A DNA stretch of 64,000 bases from Eleusine coracana subsp. coracana. Lineage: Eukaryota; Streptophyta; Magnoliopsida; Poales; Poaceae. The DNA is taken from contig CM064417.1 of assembly GCA_032690845.1 (NCBI GenBank), positions 40,678,432 to 40,742,431 of the forward strand. The letters are read 5' to 3'. How positions within the stretch are numbered: the stretch's first letter is position 1; each line of letters begins with the position of its first letter. Position numbers and translations under genes: made by a program. Positions 22,575 to 33,653 of this stretch are shown piece by piece. The notes beneath the pieces are model-generated. The model did not search any database. It saw only the letters and a list, made by a program, of their open reading frames with translations, and was not told the DNA's origin.

Positions 22575-24860
22575 TTAGTGCTAGCAACATTTCTTTAGAT
22601 ATGTGAATTTGTATCAAGGATAAGTATCAGTTACGTCCATGCATCGATAGATACATATAGATACGTGTCCATGCATTATTACAAGCATCAACAAGGTGGA
22701 ACAGGAAGTAGAACCATTTGATGAGCAACATTCCAAAACCTCCATAAAATTGCTAAAACACCACCCGTTTGTGTCAAAAAAGCTCCATTGCCACCGTCTC
22801 ATGTGTATGGCACCCACGATTTATCTGAGGACTTTCCTCCTGATTTGGTATTAGAGCTCATAAATGAATCCAATGTATTCCTCTGAACTCTATTTATATT
22901 AAAAAAGAGCCCATACCATGTTAGAAACCTCATAACTGATGTGAGTCATGTTGCCCAACAAATGACACATATGCACGCATATCTTGGAATGTTGCAAATG
23001 AAGGAGAAATTACAACCACAATCTAGTTGATAGGAAAAAGAGGATCTCTCCTGCATTGTCCCGAAGGCGACTCGGGTGGGTGCCGCTGCCGCCACACTAG
23101 CCAACGCCACTGCCTCCTCGTTTGCCAACACCGGAGCCTAATCGCTGGCACAACCTGTGTGACAGCGGTGACGGTGGAGGCAGGGCAATCTTCCATGCAG
23201 TTGCTGTTGATGGTGGCCGATCCTTCGATCCCAACAGGAGCACCAAGGCCTTCTCCTCTATATATGCCAATCCAAACAGCAGCACCATCGGTGTGCCGCC
23301 ACAAGGCCCCTCCCCTAGCTTGATGCTGTTGGAGCGGACTGTCGGCAATGTACCTCGTGATAGGAAACCTTCACCTGTCACAGTCGGATCATCATCGACA
23401 ACCTGCTCATGGGTGGGCCACATGGCTGGGCAGCCAGGCACCGGCACGATGCACCGGGTCATCGCTCCTCAGTCCTCTTTGCCCTCACCACGCTGTCGTT
23501 TGCCTTTCTCTGGCAGCCGGGCGTTCATGGGATCCAGCCATTGACCTCGCCATAGTTGCACGGCATTGGCTGGACAATGGACGAGTGGCATTTCATTGGT
23601 TCATCCTCTCCCTTTTCACTGCAGACCAGGGATTGTCATAGGATCATGGCTGCTCGATGACGATGACGTGATGGTCTTCGGTTTGCATGGCCATGGCTGG
23701 CGGCTTTGTTCAACCTGGTCGCGGTAGGCCTTATCTGGATTTGTGAGCGACTTCTCTTCATCGTGCGTGATCCGTGGGTGCTCATATAATTGTGGAGTAT
23801 GCATTCACTGGCCTCAGTGCTTATCGCTGGATTGAGGCGAATATGAGTCCCTCCCCTCATTCTTGAAAGTCGGACATCTACTATGTTGGAGTCCTCATGT
23901 CAGAACTTGTCATTTTAGTGGTGGCATCAGGTTTTTCCTCTCCGTGTTGTGAGTTCGGATCACCCAATATTGCAATTGTTTTCACCGTCAGCCGCTCTAG
24001 GTGCTCCGCAAAAATCATCATACTAGAAGATGCTATCCGCTGGAGATGTTGCCTTGAAGATGGTCATGTGATGCGGTTCTTCTATGTTGAAATATAATAA
24101 ACACGTAGAGAGGATTTGATCTATTTTTTCTTCGTTAGATCTATTGTAGAAGTCTGGTGATGACCAACATAGTCGGTGATTGTATTTGGCCATAACTCTC
24201 ATAAAGATCAAGGGCCATTTGCTATAATTTTCTTTGAGAGCCAAGGCTGGGGGTAATAATCTTTCCCATTATCAAAAATAATGCACGCATCTTATGACAA
24301 AATATCAAACTTTGTTTGTACCTTGTACTTGCTCCGAGCTAAATTGACCTCCACAGTCTGATCTACGTGAAGGAAGAATCTGGCGTCCTTATTTACGAGT
24401 GAGATTATTATCTGTCGTTCACCCATGGTCCTATGCCTTGCGTGTGCCTTACGACGACCGAACCCTTGGAACATTACCAGCTACGTTCTCCGTTCTTAGA
24501 AGCTGGGAAAGCAGCATGACTTCCATGCTCACAGTACGGGTTATAACATGTAGTAACAAACTTCTTTCGATTCCCCTCCTAAATGGAAGAGCTGTGCTCC
24601 TTTTCATTATTTTGAAATATTAAAAGCATGAATCAAACATCGTTTACTTTAAAAGGATAAAGTAAACTAACCTTCACAGGTGACATGTGTCCTATGACTT
24701 GATCCGTGTCGGAATTTCTTCACCACCAAGTTACTAACGAGCATAGTGCGGCCCGCCCTCATGTCTGACTAAAATGTTGTCTGATTGCTCGCTAAGTCTT
24801 ACACTCCAAGAAACCTTAAACAAATGAACACGAAGGGGAGCAACACTATCCAACTGGCCG
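22575..24860. other. intergenic sequence, no gene recognised
   Basis: A moderately GC-rich core at 23030-23640 carries overlapping frames on both strands (for example 23122-23544) of low-complexity Pro/Ser/Thr composition and no recognised domain. The flanks are AT-rich. It could be a captured or decayed transposon segment, but no terminal repeats were found. Confidence 0.35.
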
Positions 24861-24870
24861 GCGGCACGTC

Positions 24871-24877
24871 TATTTAA
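24871..24877 (+). promoter_or_regulatory. TATA-like box of CYP72A copy 2
   Basis: TATTTAACCT lies 74 bp upstream of the ATG and is identical to the element before copy 1. The following leader (ATCTCTAGTCAAAGTCCAGTTTC) also resembles that of copy 1, so the duplication included the core promoter. Confidence 0.55.
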
Positions 24878-24944
24878 CCTTACTCCAACTGCGCACCATA
24901 TCCGTATCTCTAGTCAAAGTCCAGTTTCAATAGTTGCATCAGCA

Positions 24945-27255
24945 ATGTTTCTTGGAGCGTTGTTCGCGGCTGCGTCCTCGGTGCCAAGGAGCTACCTCGT
25001 GTGCAGTTTCCTGGGCCCTGTTCTCCTGTGGCAGGGCGGGAAATTGCTGGACCGGCTGTGGTGGCGGCCGCGGCGGCTCGAGCGGTCTCTGCGAGCGCAG
25101 GGCCTCCGCGGCACGTCGTATCGCTTCCTCACCGGGGATCTCAAGGAGTTCCGCCGGCTCAACGACGAGGCCTGGTCGAAGCCGCTGCCGCTGGGGTGCC
25201 ACGACATCGTCCCCCGCGTCACGCCGTTCATCCACAAGAACGTCCGGGAACACGGCAAGACGTGCTTCTCGTGGTTCGGCCCGATGCCAGTTGTGACGCT
25301 TACAGACCCGGCGCCGGTCAAGGATGTGCTCTCCAATAAGTTCGGCCACTTCGAGAAGCCTCAGTTCCCGGTCCTGGCGAAGCTGCTCGCCGACGGCCTC
25401 GCGGGCCACATCGGGGAGAAATGGGTGAAGCACAGGAGGATCCTCAACCCTGCATTCCATCTCGAGAAAATCAAGGTACAGAGTTAATTGGTTTCTTTAA
25501 CAATTACCCGCAATGTTTTTTTCCACCACAAAGGCTTGAGAAACTATTTACTTGCAATATTAATCTGCAATTGACCCTCGGGACGAATGATGTTGCAGCT
25601 CATGCTGCCGGCATTTTCCGCATGCTGCGAAGAGCTTGTCAGCAGATGGACGCAGTCCCTTAGTTCTGATGGTTCCTGCGAAATGGACGTCTGGCCCGAG
25701 ATTCAGGCGCTCACCGGAGATGTCATTTCCCGCGCTGCGTTTGGCAGCAGCTACCACGAAGGCAGAAGGGTTTTCCAGCTCCAAGCTGAGCAAGCCGAAC
25801 TCTTCATAGCCGCCCTTCAGAAGATTGTCATTCCAGGTTACATGTGAGTGTTAATGCTTTACTGTCCAAAATACTGGCTAGTAGTTTTAAAAAACTAATG
25901 ACTAGTAGTTTAAGGATAATTTCGTAATTATACTTTTAATTAATAAATTTATGTTTATTTTCATGATAGAATAGTAAGTCTATCAAATCATTAAAATGTT
26001 AGTTCATCTTAAAAAATATAAAATATTAGTTATTTATCAGATTGTTAATGTAATTTTATTTATAACAATATAAACTAAATACTATAAATTTATAACTCAT
26101 ATTTTTTTCGATATTGTCCTCAAATTGAGAAACTACTAGCCAGTAGTTATAATTTTAGATTATAAAATCTATACCATTAGATTAAATTACTGGTTAGTAA
26201 TTTCTTATAGCTACTAGCTAGTATTTTGGACAATAAAACTCCTCTGCTGCTACTCCAGGGCCTTGCACATGCCCCCAGATGCGACTGCCAATCTCTTTAT
26301 ATATTTATATGGATGGCAGCTGTGTTGATTTCATAAGATATGGCAATTAACTGCAGGTACTTGCCAACAAAAAACAACAGACGAATGCGTCGAATCAGTA
26401 AGGAGGTCAACTCAATTTTACGAGGCTTAATTGGGAAGAGAGTTGAAGCTGTGGAAAAAGGCGAAAGCACCAACGATGATCTGCTAGGCCTATTGCTCGA
26501 GTCAAACATGAGGCACACAGATGAGAATGGCAACTCCAGCCTGGGAATGACCATTGAAGAAGTCATCGAGGAGTGCAAGTTATTCTACTTAGCAGGAATG
26601 GAGACAACTTCTGTATTGCTGACATGGACAATGGTCTTGCTATGCATGCACCCGGAGTGGCAGGAACGTGCAAGGGAGGAAGTGATGAGCCTATTTGGTA
26701 AAAACAAACCAGAATACGAGGGATTGAGCCGACTCAAAATCGTGAGTTCTTGAAATTACATCTTTGCTTCATTTCTTCTTTTTCTTTTTTTGTTCATGAG
26801 GATTCAATGACAGTAATGAAACTTTTTAGGTGACAATGATCCTTTACGAGGTCCTCCGATTGTATCCGCCAGCCATTGTGTTCAGCCGCAAAACTTACAA
26901 GGAGATGACTATAGGAGATGTCACCTACCCAGCCGGTGTGATCCTCGAACTGCCTGTTCTATTCATCCACCACGACCCTGACACATGGGGAAGTGACGTG
27001 AACGATTTCAAGCCAGAGAGGTTCGCCGAGGGGATCTTCAAGGCGTCAAAGGATCCGGGCGCATTCCTCCCATTTGGTTGGGGGCCACGTATTTGCATTG
27101 GCCAAAACTTTGCCCTGGTTGAGGCTAAGATGGCTATTTGCATGATCCTTCAGCGATTTGAATTTGAGATCTCGCCATCGTATACTCATGCACCACATAC
27201 GGTGATGACATTGCATCCAATGCATGGCGCACAGATTCAGCTTAGGGCAGTCTGA
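24945..27255 (+). CDS. CYP72A-type cytochrome P450, copy 2 (528 aa, four exons)
   Basis: Exons are 24945-25475, 25599-25843, 26357-26741 and 26830-27255. Exons 2, 3 and 4 have exactly the lengths (245, 385 and 426) and phases of copy 1; exon 1 is one codon shorter. The protein has an N-terminal membrane anchor, a canonical I-helix AGMETTS (338-344, Glu341), ExxR (E394, R397), FKPERF (447-452) and heme loop [10 protein letters not shown] with ligand Cys476. All residues needed for monooxygenase chemistry are present, so this copy is probably functional. CYP72 members act at the ER on terpenoids, gibberellins or xenobiotics; the substrate is unknown. Intron 2 (25844-26356) carries a 372-bp MITE. 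ATG 24945 is chosen because it opens the uninterrupted anchor and aligns with copy 1. Confidence 0.93.
25862..26233. mobile_element. MITE in intron 2 of CYP72A copy 2
   Basis: The inverted termini match: CTGTCCAAAATACTGGCTAG at the left, and the complement of the right end reads TTGTCCAAAATACTAGCTAG. The 372-bp AT-rich element is flanked by TA (25860-25861 and 26234-26235), suggesting a Tc1/Mariner-type (Stowaway-like) origin. More copies of the CTAG(C/T)..AGTAG motif lie inside. Splice sites are untouched. Confidence 0.75.
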
Positions 27256-27484
27256 TCATATGACAATAACTCTTATCGACGGCTATGGGCACGCCAATTA
27301 TCCGTTGATGTAAAGTGGGTGTTGTAAATAATCATTCTATTGACTTTTTTGGAATGTCATGAATCATATGAAACAAAATCAGTAGCCAAATTAAATAAGG
27401 TAAAAGTAGTAAGTTCAGTATGAGTGTGAGGAAAGTTTTAGTTTTAGCTTGAGTTATAATTAGTGTTGTATTGTCATTGAGTTC

Positions 27485-27576
<92 letters not shown>
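27485..27576. repeat. (TTA)n microsatellite
   Basis: About 92 bp of near-perfect TTA trinucleotide lie some 230 bp after the CYP72A copy 2 stop. Open frames across it (poly-Tyr) are artefacts. Confidence 0.95.
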
Positions 27577-28342
27577 TACTTTCTACCACTATCACTCTCA
27601 GTTATTATTTTCATAAGGGAAAAGACCATTTTACCAGCCCGAACAATTCAACTTGTCTGTTTCACCCTTGAGAAAAAAATCTTGGCTTAATTTATTCTCT
27701 GAATAATCCAAATTAGTAGAATATATCCCCATTGTGATTTCTTTTTTGTTTCTTCACATATAAGTTCAATTTGAAACTCTAACATATTATTTTGATATAT
27801 TTATATCAATTATTTTTTTTATTAAACCATGAAAATATTATCAATTATCATCATGAAAAATTTGAGAATTAAATTGATGAACTTGTATAAAATTATATAT
27901 ATGAATAATTTGGGATAATCTTTCTAACGCTAGTGGTGAGTAATTGAGACAAACATAATGTATTTTGGTCTTATTTTTGTAAAATCAAAACCAAGAAAGT
28001 CTATATATGTTGTCCTTTTTGCTTCCTAGGTTATGTTTTGTCCCACTAGGTTTACAAATGCAACCGAGGATGAAATCCAGAATCGTTGTAACAGGACCTC
28101 TCTATCTCCCTATATAATGAAACAAAGGGAGGGTTTCTGAGTTATAAACAATCCAATCACAATGCAATACTCTTTTTATGCTTCTCTTTAACTGTGAAAT
28201 AATTGAATGGTCTGTCTAAAAGATTTAGATACGAAATTGAGAGGCGGAATCGAGTACTTTTCTTTATTTGGTTACTGTTGTTTACACAGTAACACAATTT
28301 CGCAAAAGGGTGGAATATCCACTAATTGTATTTACAGTATAA
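27577..28342. other. AT-rich intergenic sequence, nothing recognised
   Basis: No coding frame, terminal repeat or RNA-like structure was recognised downstream of the microsatellite. Confidence 0.45.
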
Positions 28343-28502
28343 GGTCAGTCTCAATCATTAGTTTCATTTCATAGTTTTCAACAGTGCCATATCAGATTTC
28401 GAGGTTTAGTTTGTAGGATGATATGGTCTCTCTCAATGCAAAATTTTATCTCATGGTTTCATAAATAAGTCATAACAATAAATTATTGTATTGAGATTGG
28501 TC
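28343..28502. mobile_element. short MITE-like element
   Basis: The left end GGTCAGTCTCAAT pairs with the right end ATTGAGATTGGTC (12 of 13 bases). The 160-bp interior is AT-rich. The flanks TAA and AAA are only a partial 3-bp duplication, so a Tourist/PIF relation is possible but not shown. Confidence 0.5.
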
Positions 28503-28772
28503 AAAATATGTCGAGATAAAACTTTATACTCTTAATTGGAGTTTTAATGAAGTTTCATACATATAAAATAGTGTCAAATAAGTTTAATCCTAAACAAACT
28601 CATTTTCTCTTTCATTTTAATTATGATGTCATGTCATTTATTTTACTGATTGTTTAAACCATGCTAAATACTGGCAGTAGTGAAGTCATTGAACTATTTT
28701 GAATCAACTGGTCATAGATATATACTTCAGTTATTCATGTCATATTTTCAAGTGATCCAACGAACCACACCT

Positions 28773-29060
28773 GCGAAAGGGTCTGTAGCCTAGTGGTTAT
28801 AAGAGCCTCAGTAGTACCTCAGGTCATGGGTTTGACTTTTCGTGGAGTGAATTTTTTTGGGTTTAACGACATTATACTTTCAGTGATAGGCGAAGTTCCC
28901 AACAGCAGCGAGGCGTCGATGGTGACTTCGTCAATCTAGAGGATTTATTGGCTCAGTCTTTGAAGATGCTCAGAAGAGTAAGGTTTACATACATGTGTTC
29001 ATAGGGTTCAATTTGCGTGCGTTATAAGTGTGTGAGTTATACTGTATAATCTCAAAAAAA
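28773..29060 (+). mobile_element. tRNA-derived SINE with 10-bp target-site duplication
   Basis: The 288-bp element has a Pol III A box (TAGCCTAGTGG, 28786-28796) and B box (GGTTTGACTTT, 28829-28839) in its 5' part, then a unique body and a terminal A run. It is flanked by perfect 10-bp direct repeats AACCACACCT (28763-28772 and 29061-29070). Internal promoter, A tail and long duplication together show LINE-type retroposition of a SINE. Confidence 0.9.
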
Positions 29061-29193
29061 AACCACACCTAAAAAAATGGACACGCCTAGCCGTTGACGT
29101 TGATTTCTTTCCAAAAACATATTAACTTTCCAAAATATATATATGAATAATTATTTTACCTCTAATTGATCAACTTAATCCTCAAGATCTAAT

Positions 29194-31407
29194 CATTACA
29201 ACAAAACAGACTTGTAGCGGCGGTGCAAAATACAATGTAGCAGCGGGCATGAACAACCGTCGCTACAGTTTCGAAGCTAAAAATGAACATCTACAACGGT
29301 GGATAATCTCATGTTGAAACAATCCTCCGTGAGAAAAACAATGGTACCGGCGGGTGACATCTTCGCCCGCTGTTACTCTTGGATCCGAAAAACAAAAAAA
29401 AGCCCACCCGGCCCGCGTCAGACCTGCTATGGAGGTCCAGCCCATCGCTCGAGCCTCCGCGCCACCCCTAGCCTGCCGCTGGATCCGCACTGACCGAGGG
29501 AGAGGAGGCACACATGATCCACTAGGGGAGAGGTTGAGGGAGGCGCCTCCGGTCGAGGGAGGCGCCGCTGACCGGGGAGAGGGAAAGAAGTGGTTGTAAC
29601 TTTGGGATCCGGTGCCCGCCACCACCTCCTATGGTCGGGGGAGGCCAGATCCACGCCACCGCCTCCCGGGCCGCCACAGCCCGCCGCTCCCTACTGCCTC
29701 AGCCTATGACTTGAAGCCTCCGCTGTCACCGCCGCTCAAAGCACTCGCTGAGGCCATCGTGCCACTGCTCCACCCCCGTGCGAGGGAGCTCATGCACGCG
29801 CCTCCGTTCCACCTCAGCGCGAGGGAGCTCATGTGCCACCACCATTCCGCCCCTGTGCCACGGCGCTCGCGTGCCATTGGTCAGCACGAGGGAGCTCGTC
29901 CGCCGCCCACCGCATGGTGAAGGAACTCGGAGCTCATGGCGAAGGAGCTCTGCATGTGTGGGAGCTTGAAGCGCATGGCAAAGTTTCTGGTTGTGACAGC
30001 AGCACAAGACTCAAGAAGAAAAGAGAGCTCTGCCCACGTTAGGCTGACTTCAACAACTGTAGGCAAATGCAAATATAGCTCTCCAGTTGCTACTGTTCAT
30101 GCGATTTACTTCTCCAATAGAGCATGCAAAGGAGAAGGCATTTTTGCTCTCAAGGAGAGAGGAGAGCTAAAAATGCACACCTTCTCTCCTCGAATGCATT
30201 TGTTGAGCGGGGAGGGCTGTGGGCTAGCGCAAGCCGGTGGACGAGCGCATGGAGGGCGGCGGCTCGCACGCGGCAGCGCATGAGCATGGGGGAGGGTGGC
30301 GGCTGGCGAGCGGCGGTGGATGACATGAGGGCGACCTCGGTGATGACTTCGCCCGCGCCGCCGAGCTCGACCCCGCCATACACCATCGCGTGCGCGTCTC
30401 CCTCTCCCTCACAGCGGCATCGAGCAACTCGCATGTGGAGGCGGGGCCACCGGTGCGACCTCGCACGGGGAGGCCAGCGCGGACGGGGGCGGTGGCGCGG
30501 CTCTTGCTCGCGCAGGGAGGCGGGGCCGGATCTACCGCCAAAGCGATAGATGGGCGGCGGTGACGCGCGGGGTGAGGCGGCGCGGCACGAGGGAGGGAGG
30601 CAGGGCCGGATTTGCCGCCAGAGCTGCTGGTGGGCGATGACAGCGCACGGGGGGAGGCGGCGCCGGAGGTAGGCGGTGCGGCGCATGGGAGGGAGACGGC
30701 GCGGGGGAGGCAGCGCGCCGGAGGGAGGTGGCGCGGTGCGAGGGAGGGAGGCGACGCGGGGGGAGGTTGTGCGTCGAAGGGAGGCGACGCGGGGGGAGGC
30801 GGTGCGCGGGAGGGAGGCGCGCTCGATCTTCCTCTCCGTCTGGCTCTTGTTGTTGGAGATAGCAAAAAATAGAATGCACTTTTACTACTGTATACATGAG
30901 GCAAAGGGTGTTTTGGCTCTCCAAAATGCAACACATTGTTGGAGTCAGTCTTACATGGTTGTGTCTGTGGTCGGTAGATGAAATCCAAGGAGAGGAGGGA
31001 GCAGAGCACGTTAAGAGCAGCAGCACAAGACTCGAGAAGAAAACACACAATCCATGTGTTCATGAATGCAAGAATCTGATTGGTAGAGAGGTGAAGACGT
31101 GGGATCCGTACCAGAGTAGCACTATAAAAAGGCAGGACCACAACACAGCGTAGCAGCAGGCTGTTTAATCGTCCGTCGTTAAAAACTGATTTGTAGCTGC
31201 GGGTTACAACGTGGACCGTCCCTAAACATTGAGGCTATTTTTAGCGATGGTGACAATATGAACCATCTCTAAAAATTAATTTTTATAGATGGTTGATATT
31301 GTCAATCGCCACTTAAAGTTTATTTTCTCACTATAACGGTGGGTTTCTTTATTACCACTGCTACGTCATTTTGGTGCCGCCGCTATAGACCATTTTTTGT
31401 GGTAGTG
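29194..31407. mobile_element. non-autonomous CACTA-type transposon (2.2 kb)
   Basis: The left end reads CATTACAACAAAACAGACTT and the complement of the right end reads CACTACCACAAAAAATGGTC, both running into TGTAGCGGCGG or TATAGCGGCGG. The element is flanked by AAT (29191-29193 and 31408-31410), the 3-bp duplication typical of CACTA elements. Subterminal units (GTAGCGGCGG, CGTCGCTAC, ACAACGGTGG, TAGCGATGG) occur at both ends. No transposase frame was found. The GC-rich middle (29600-30850) may be captured gene sequence. Confidence 0.85.
29997..31043. repeat. nested repeat structure inside the CACTA element
   Basis: A direct repeat of about 26 bp (CAGCAGCACAAGACTC(A/G)AGAA) lies at 29997-30022 and 31018-31043. 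Just inside it an inverted pair lies at 30041-30084 and 30915-30953, sharing GACT(T/C)CAACAA and GCA..T..GGAGAG-like parts. It may be a second element nested in the CACTA or a duplicated captured exon. Confidence 0.45.
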
Positions 31408-31410
31408 AAT

Positions 31411-32209
31411 CAAATGGATGGCTCAGAGTTGTTTGGGACTATTGTAATAATCCCTCTTTTACATAAAAATCCACCTATTACACAACCACCTAGGACAAAA
31501 TAGAACCGACTGGATATCTTGTTTCTGGCTTTATTGGATGCAATAATAGTCTTATACAGCTTTGTGTTGATGCACTTTCTGGCAGTCCTGGAAGGCACGG
31601 ACTATGACATAGCTGTTTTGCTTGCCGTAGCTCTTTGTGGCGCCATGGCCAGTGGCAATGAGCCTCCACCCAGCGTAACCCTCCCCTGCGCCGTGCGCAC
31701 GAGCAACCACCCGTGCCAAGCACTGCATGTTTCAAACTCTCTCCGACCAGCGGAATTCGTTCGCTCGGTTGTGCACGGTCGTCCAGCAATCTGGTCCCTT
31801 TTGGAGAGTCTGGGTGCCTGAGGATTTATCATTTTCTATATAGATGGGGAGAACAAGCCTTCAGTCCACGTTGGATCTGCATCCAGAACCCGCGTGCGCA
31901 TAGGGACCCAACCTGGGACCTCCATTATGCACTGCGACGTACACACGGCCCATCAGCGCAGGCGGAAAGTTAGCCCGTGTTGCTTAGTGTTATCCAAACG
32001 GTCGTCCGACACGGCACGATCCAAGCACGAAATGATCCAACCCATTTAATTTCGGATCGACATGACCTGAAATGTTTTTTAGACCGTGTCGTGCCAGCCA
32101 TGGCACGACACAAAAAATGATAGTTGTGTTGGGCCAGCCTATTAGGCTCGGGAGCATGAACGGCCCATTGAGGCCCGTGAGCACGACACAGAAATGACCT
32201 CAATGCGAA
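31411..32209. other. intergenic sequence with a grass repeat relic
   Basis: No gene was recognised. The part 31985-32200 is rich in CACGACA, GTCGTGCC and GGGCCAGCC words. The stretch 60550-60720 has the same kind of vocabulary, so both may come from one repeat family. Confidence 0.35.
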
Positions 32210-33599
32210 TGAAGATGCATCTAGGATCTCCTAGTGGATTTTGGTGTACGATGACGAAAGGTTAAAACTGTGCTAACAATATTCGTTAAGTAAATGTGCA
32301 AATAATCAAATTGTTATTCAATCTCACATTTGCAAGATGGTCTATTATTCCCAAAAAGAAGAAAAGGAAAATGGACTCAAGTGCTTCAAAGTTTAATTTT
32401 TTCTTTAATTGAGTCATAGGTATGCCGAACTATCAAGGGGGGTAAACTAATCTTGCTAAGAAGGGAAAGTTATATGCTCAAGCCAATAAAAAATCCTTGA
32501 GAAAAAGTTTAGCCATCAAAAGCCAAAAAGAACCAATCTTTTCTGAGCCACACAGAGAGTGACAGAAGTTTCGTGAGCCTCCTCATGGAAGTTCCGTCAG
32601 TGTCCAACTCTAAAACCCTGCAAATCCGAGAGCTACGGAAATTCCGTGGTCTGTGCCGCGGAAGTTCCGTCGTCTCTGGCTCAGTTGAAATCGTAGCGCG
32701 CAATGGCTCCGTGGGCAACCACGGAAGTTCCGTGAGTCACTGGAAACTCTCCAACGGCTAGTTTTAAAGAGAGCTCTATATATAACATTCCCCCTTCCCC
32801 CAGAAAAAGTTGGACACTTTGCCATTTCACTCAAACTTCAGATAAAGCTTTCCCCTCTCACTCCTAGCCTTGTTCTTCAGATTCCAAGCAATGTGAGAGA
32901 GATCCAACCACAAAAAGATTGAATCCATCCACTCAAAAATTTAAGCACATCTTTCCCTTCCCAACAAGATTTGATTTGCTTGTTACTCTTGGAGACTTGG
33001 TCTCCTAGATGGCTGGGCGTCGCCATTGAGCTCCCAACGTGTTGTGGTGAGACGGGGACGTTTGTGAAGGTGTGATTCGCCTCCGGTGGAAAAGGATCAA
33101 GTGGAGAAAAAAATCCGAGCACGATCTTTGTGATTGCTTGGCGGGGAAACGGGTTGAGAGAGACCCAGCCACTTTGTGTGGCTCCTCAACAAGGACGTAG
33201 GAACTACTTAGTGTGGTTGCCGAACCTCAGGTTAAATTCTTGTATCTCTCTTTACCTCGCCGTATTTCTTATTGTGCTTGTGCTTTCCTTTCATATTAGT
33301 GTGCTCGATTTACTTATTATTGTATTGCTAGCTATCTATTGAAGAACTCTAGGTATTCATTGCTACACCTTCTCTACTAAACAAGTATTGTATCTCTATC
33401 TCTTAGTTATCCGCAATTTTGATAAGATTTAGAGAAAGGCTGGTGAAGTTCTATCAAGTGACAGAACTTTCATGGTGACGGAAGTTCCATCATTATTGAC
33501 AGAAGTTCTGTCGTTGTCTTATTTGATCAAAGTTAAGTGCATTTTTAGGTTTAATTTTTAAATTACCTATTCACCCCCCCCCCCTCTAGGCAACTTTCA
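32210..33599 (+). repeat. 5' LTR of Copia-2 (left edge approximate)
   Basis: It ends in ATTCACCCCCC..CTCTAGGCAACTTTCAA directly before the PBS. A TATA box (TATATATAA, 32777-32785) lies mid-LTR. Odd-length palindromes with ACGGAA/TTCCGT arms occur at 32635, 32658, 32721, 33477 and 33498. Without a 3' LTR the first base cannot be fixed. Confidence 0.65.
32777..32785 (+). promoter_or_regulatory. TATA box of the Copia-2 LTR
   Basis: TATATATAA lies in the LTR just after the main cluster of 13-nt palindromes. It is the best candidate core promoter for the element. Confidence 0.5.
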
Positions 33600-33601
33600 A
33601 T

Positions 33602-33613
33602 TGGTATCAGAGC
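33602..33613 (+). other. primer binding site of Copia-2
   Basis: TGGTATCAGAGC, complementary to initiator-Met tRNA, follows the LTR end by about 2 bp. Confidence 0.85.
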
Positions 33614-33653
33614 TAGAACCTTCTACAAGGCTTAAAAGCTTGAAGGATAAAGA

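Noticed and set aside
23122..23544. 140-codon frame between the solo LTR and CYP72A copy 2
   Set aside because: Low complexity, overlapping frames on both strands, no recognisable family; left as unassigned sequence.
27471..27671. Open frame of poly-Tyr
   Set aside because: Translation of the (TTA)n microsatellite.
28773..28850. tRNA gene
   Set aside because: A and B boxes are present, but the sequence does not form a plausible cloverleaf with an acceptor stem, and the A tail with 10-bp duplication shows a SINE.
30224..31141. 305-codon minus-strand frame
   Set aside because: Lies in the GC-rich interior of the CACTA element, is Pro/Ala/Ser low complexity, and overlaps frames on both strands.
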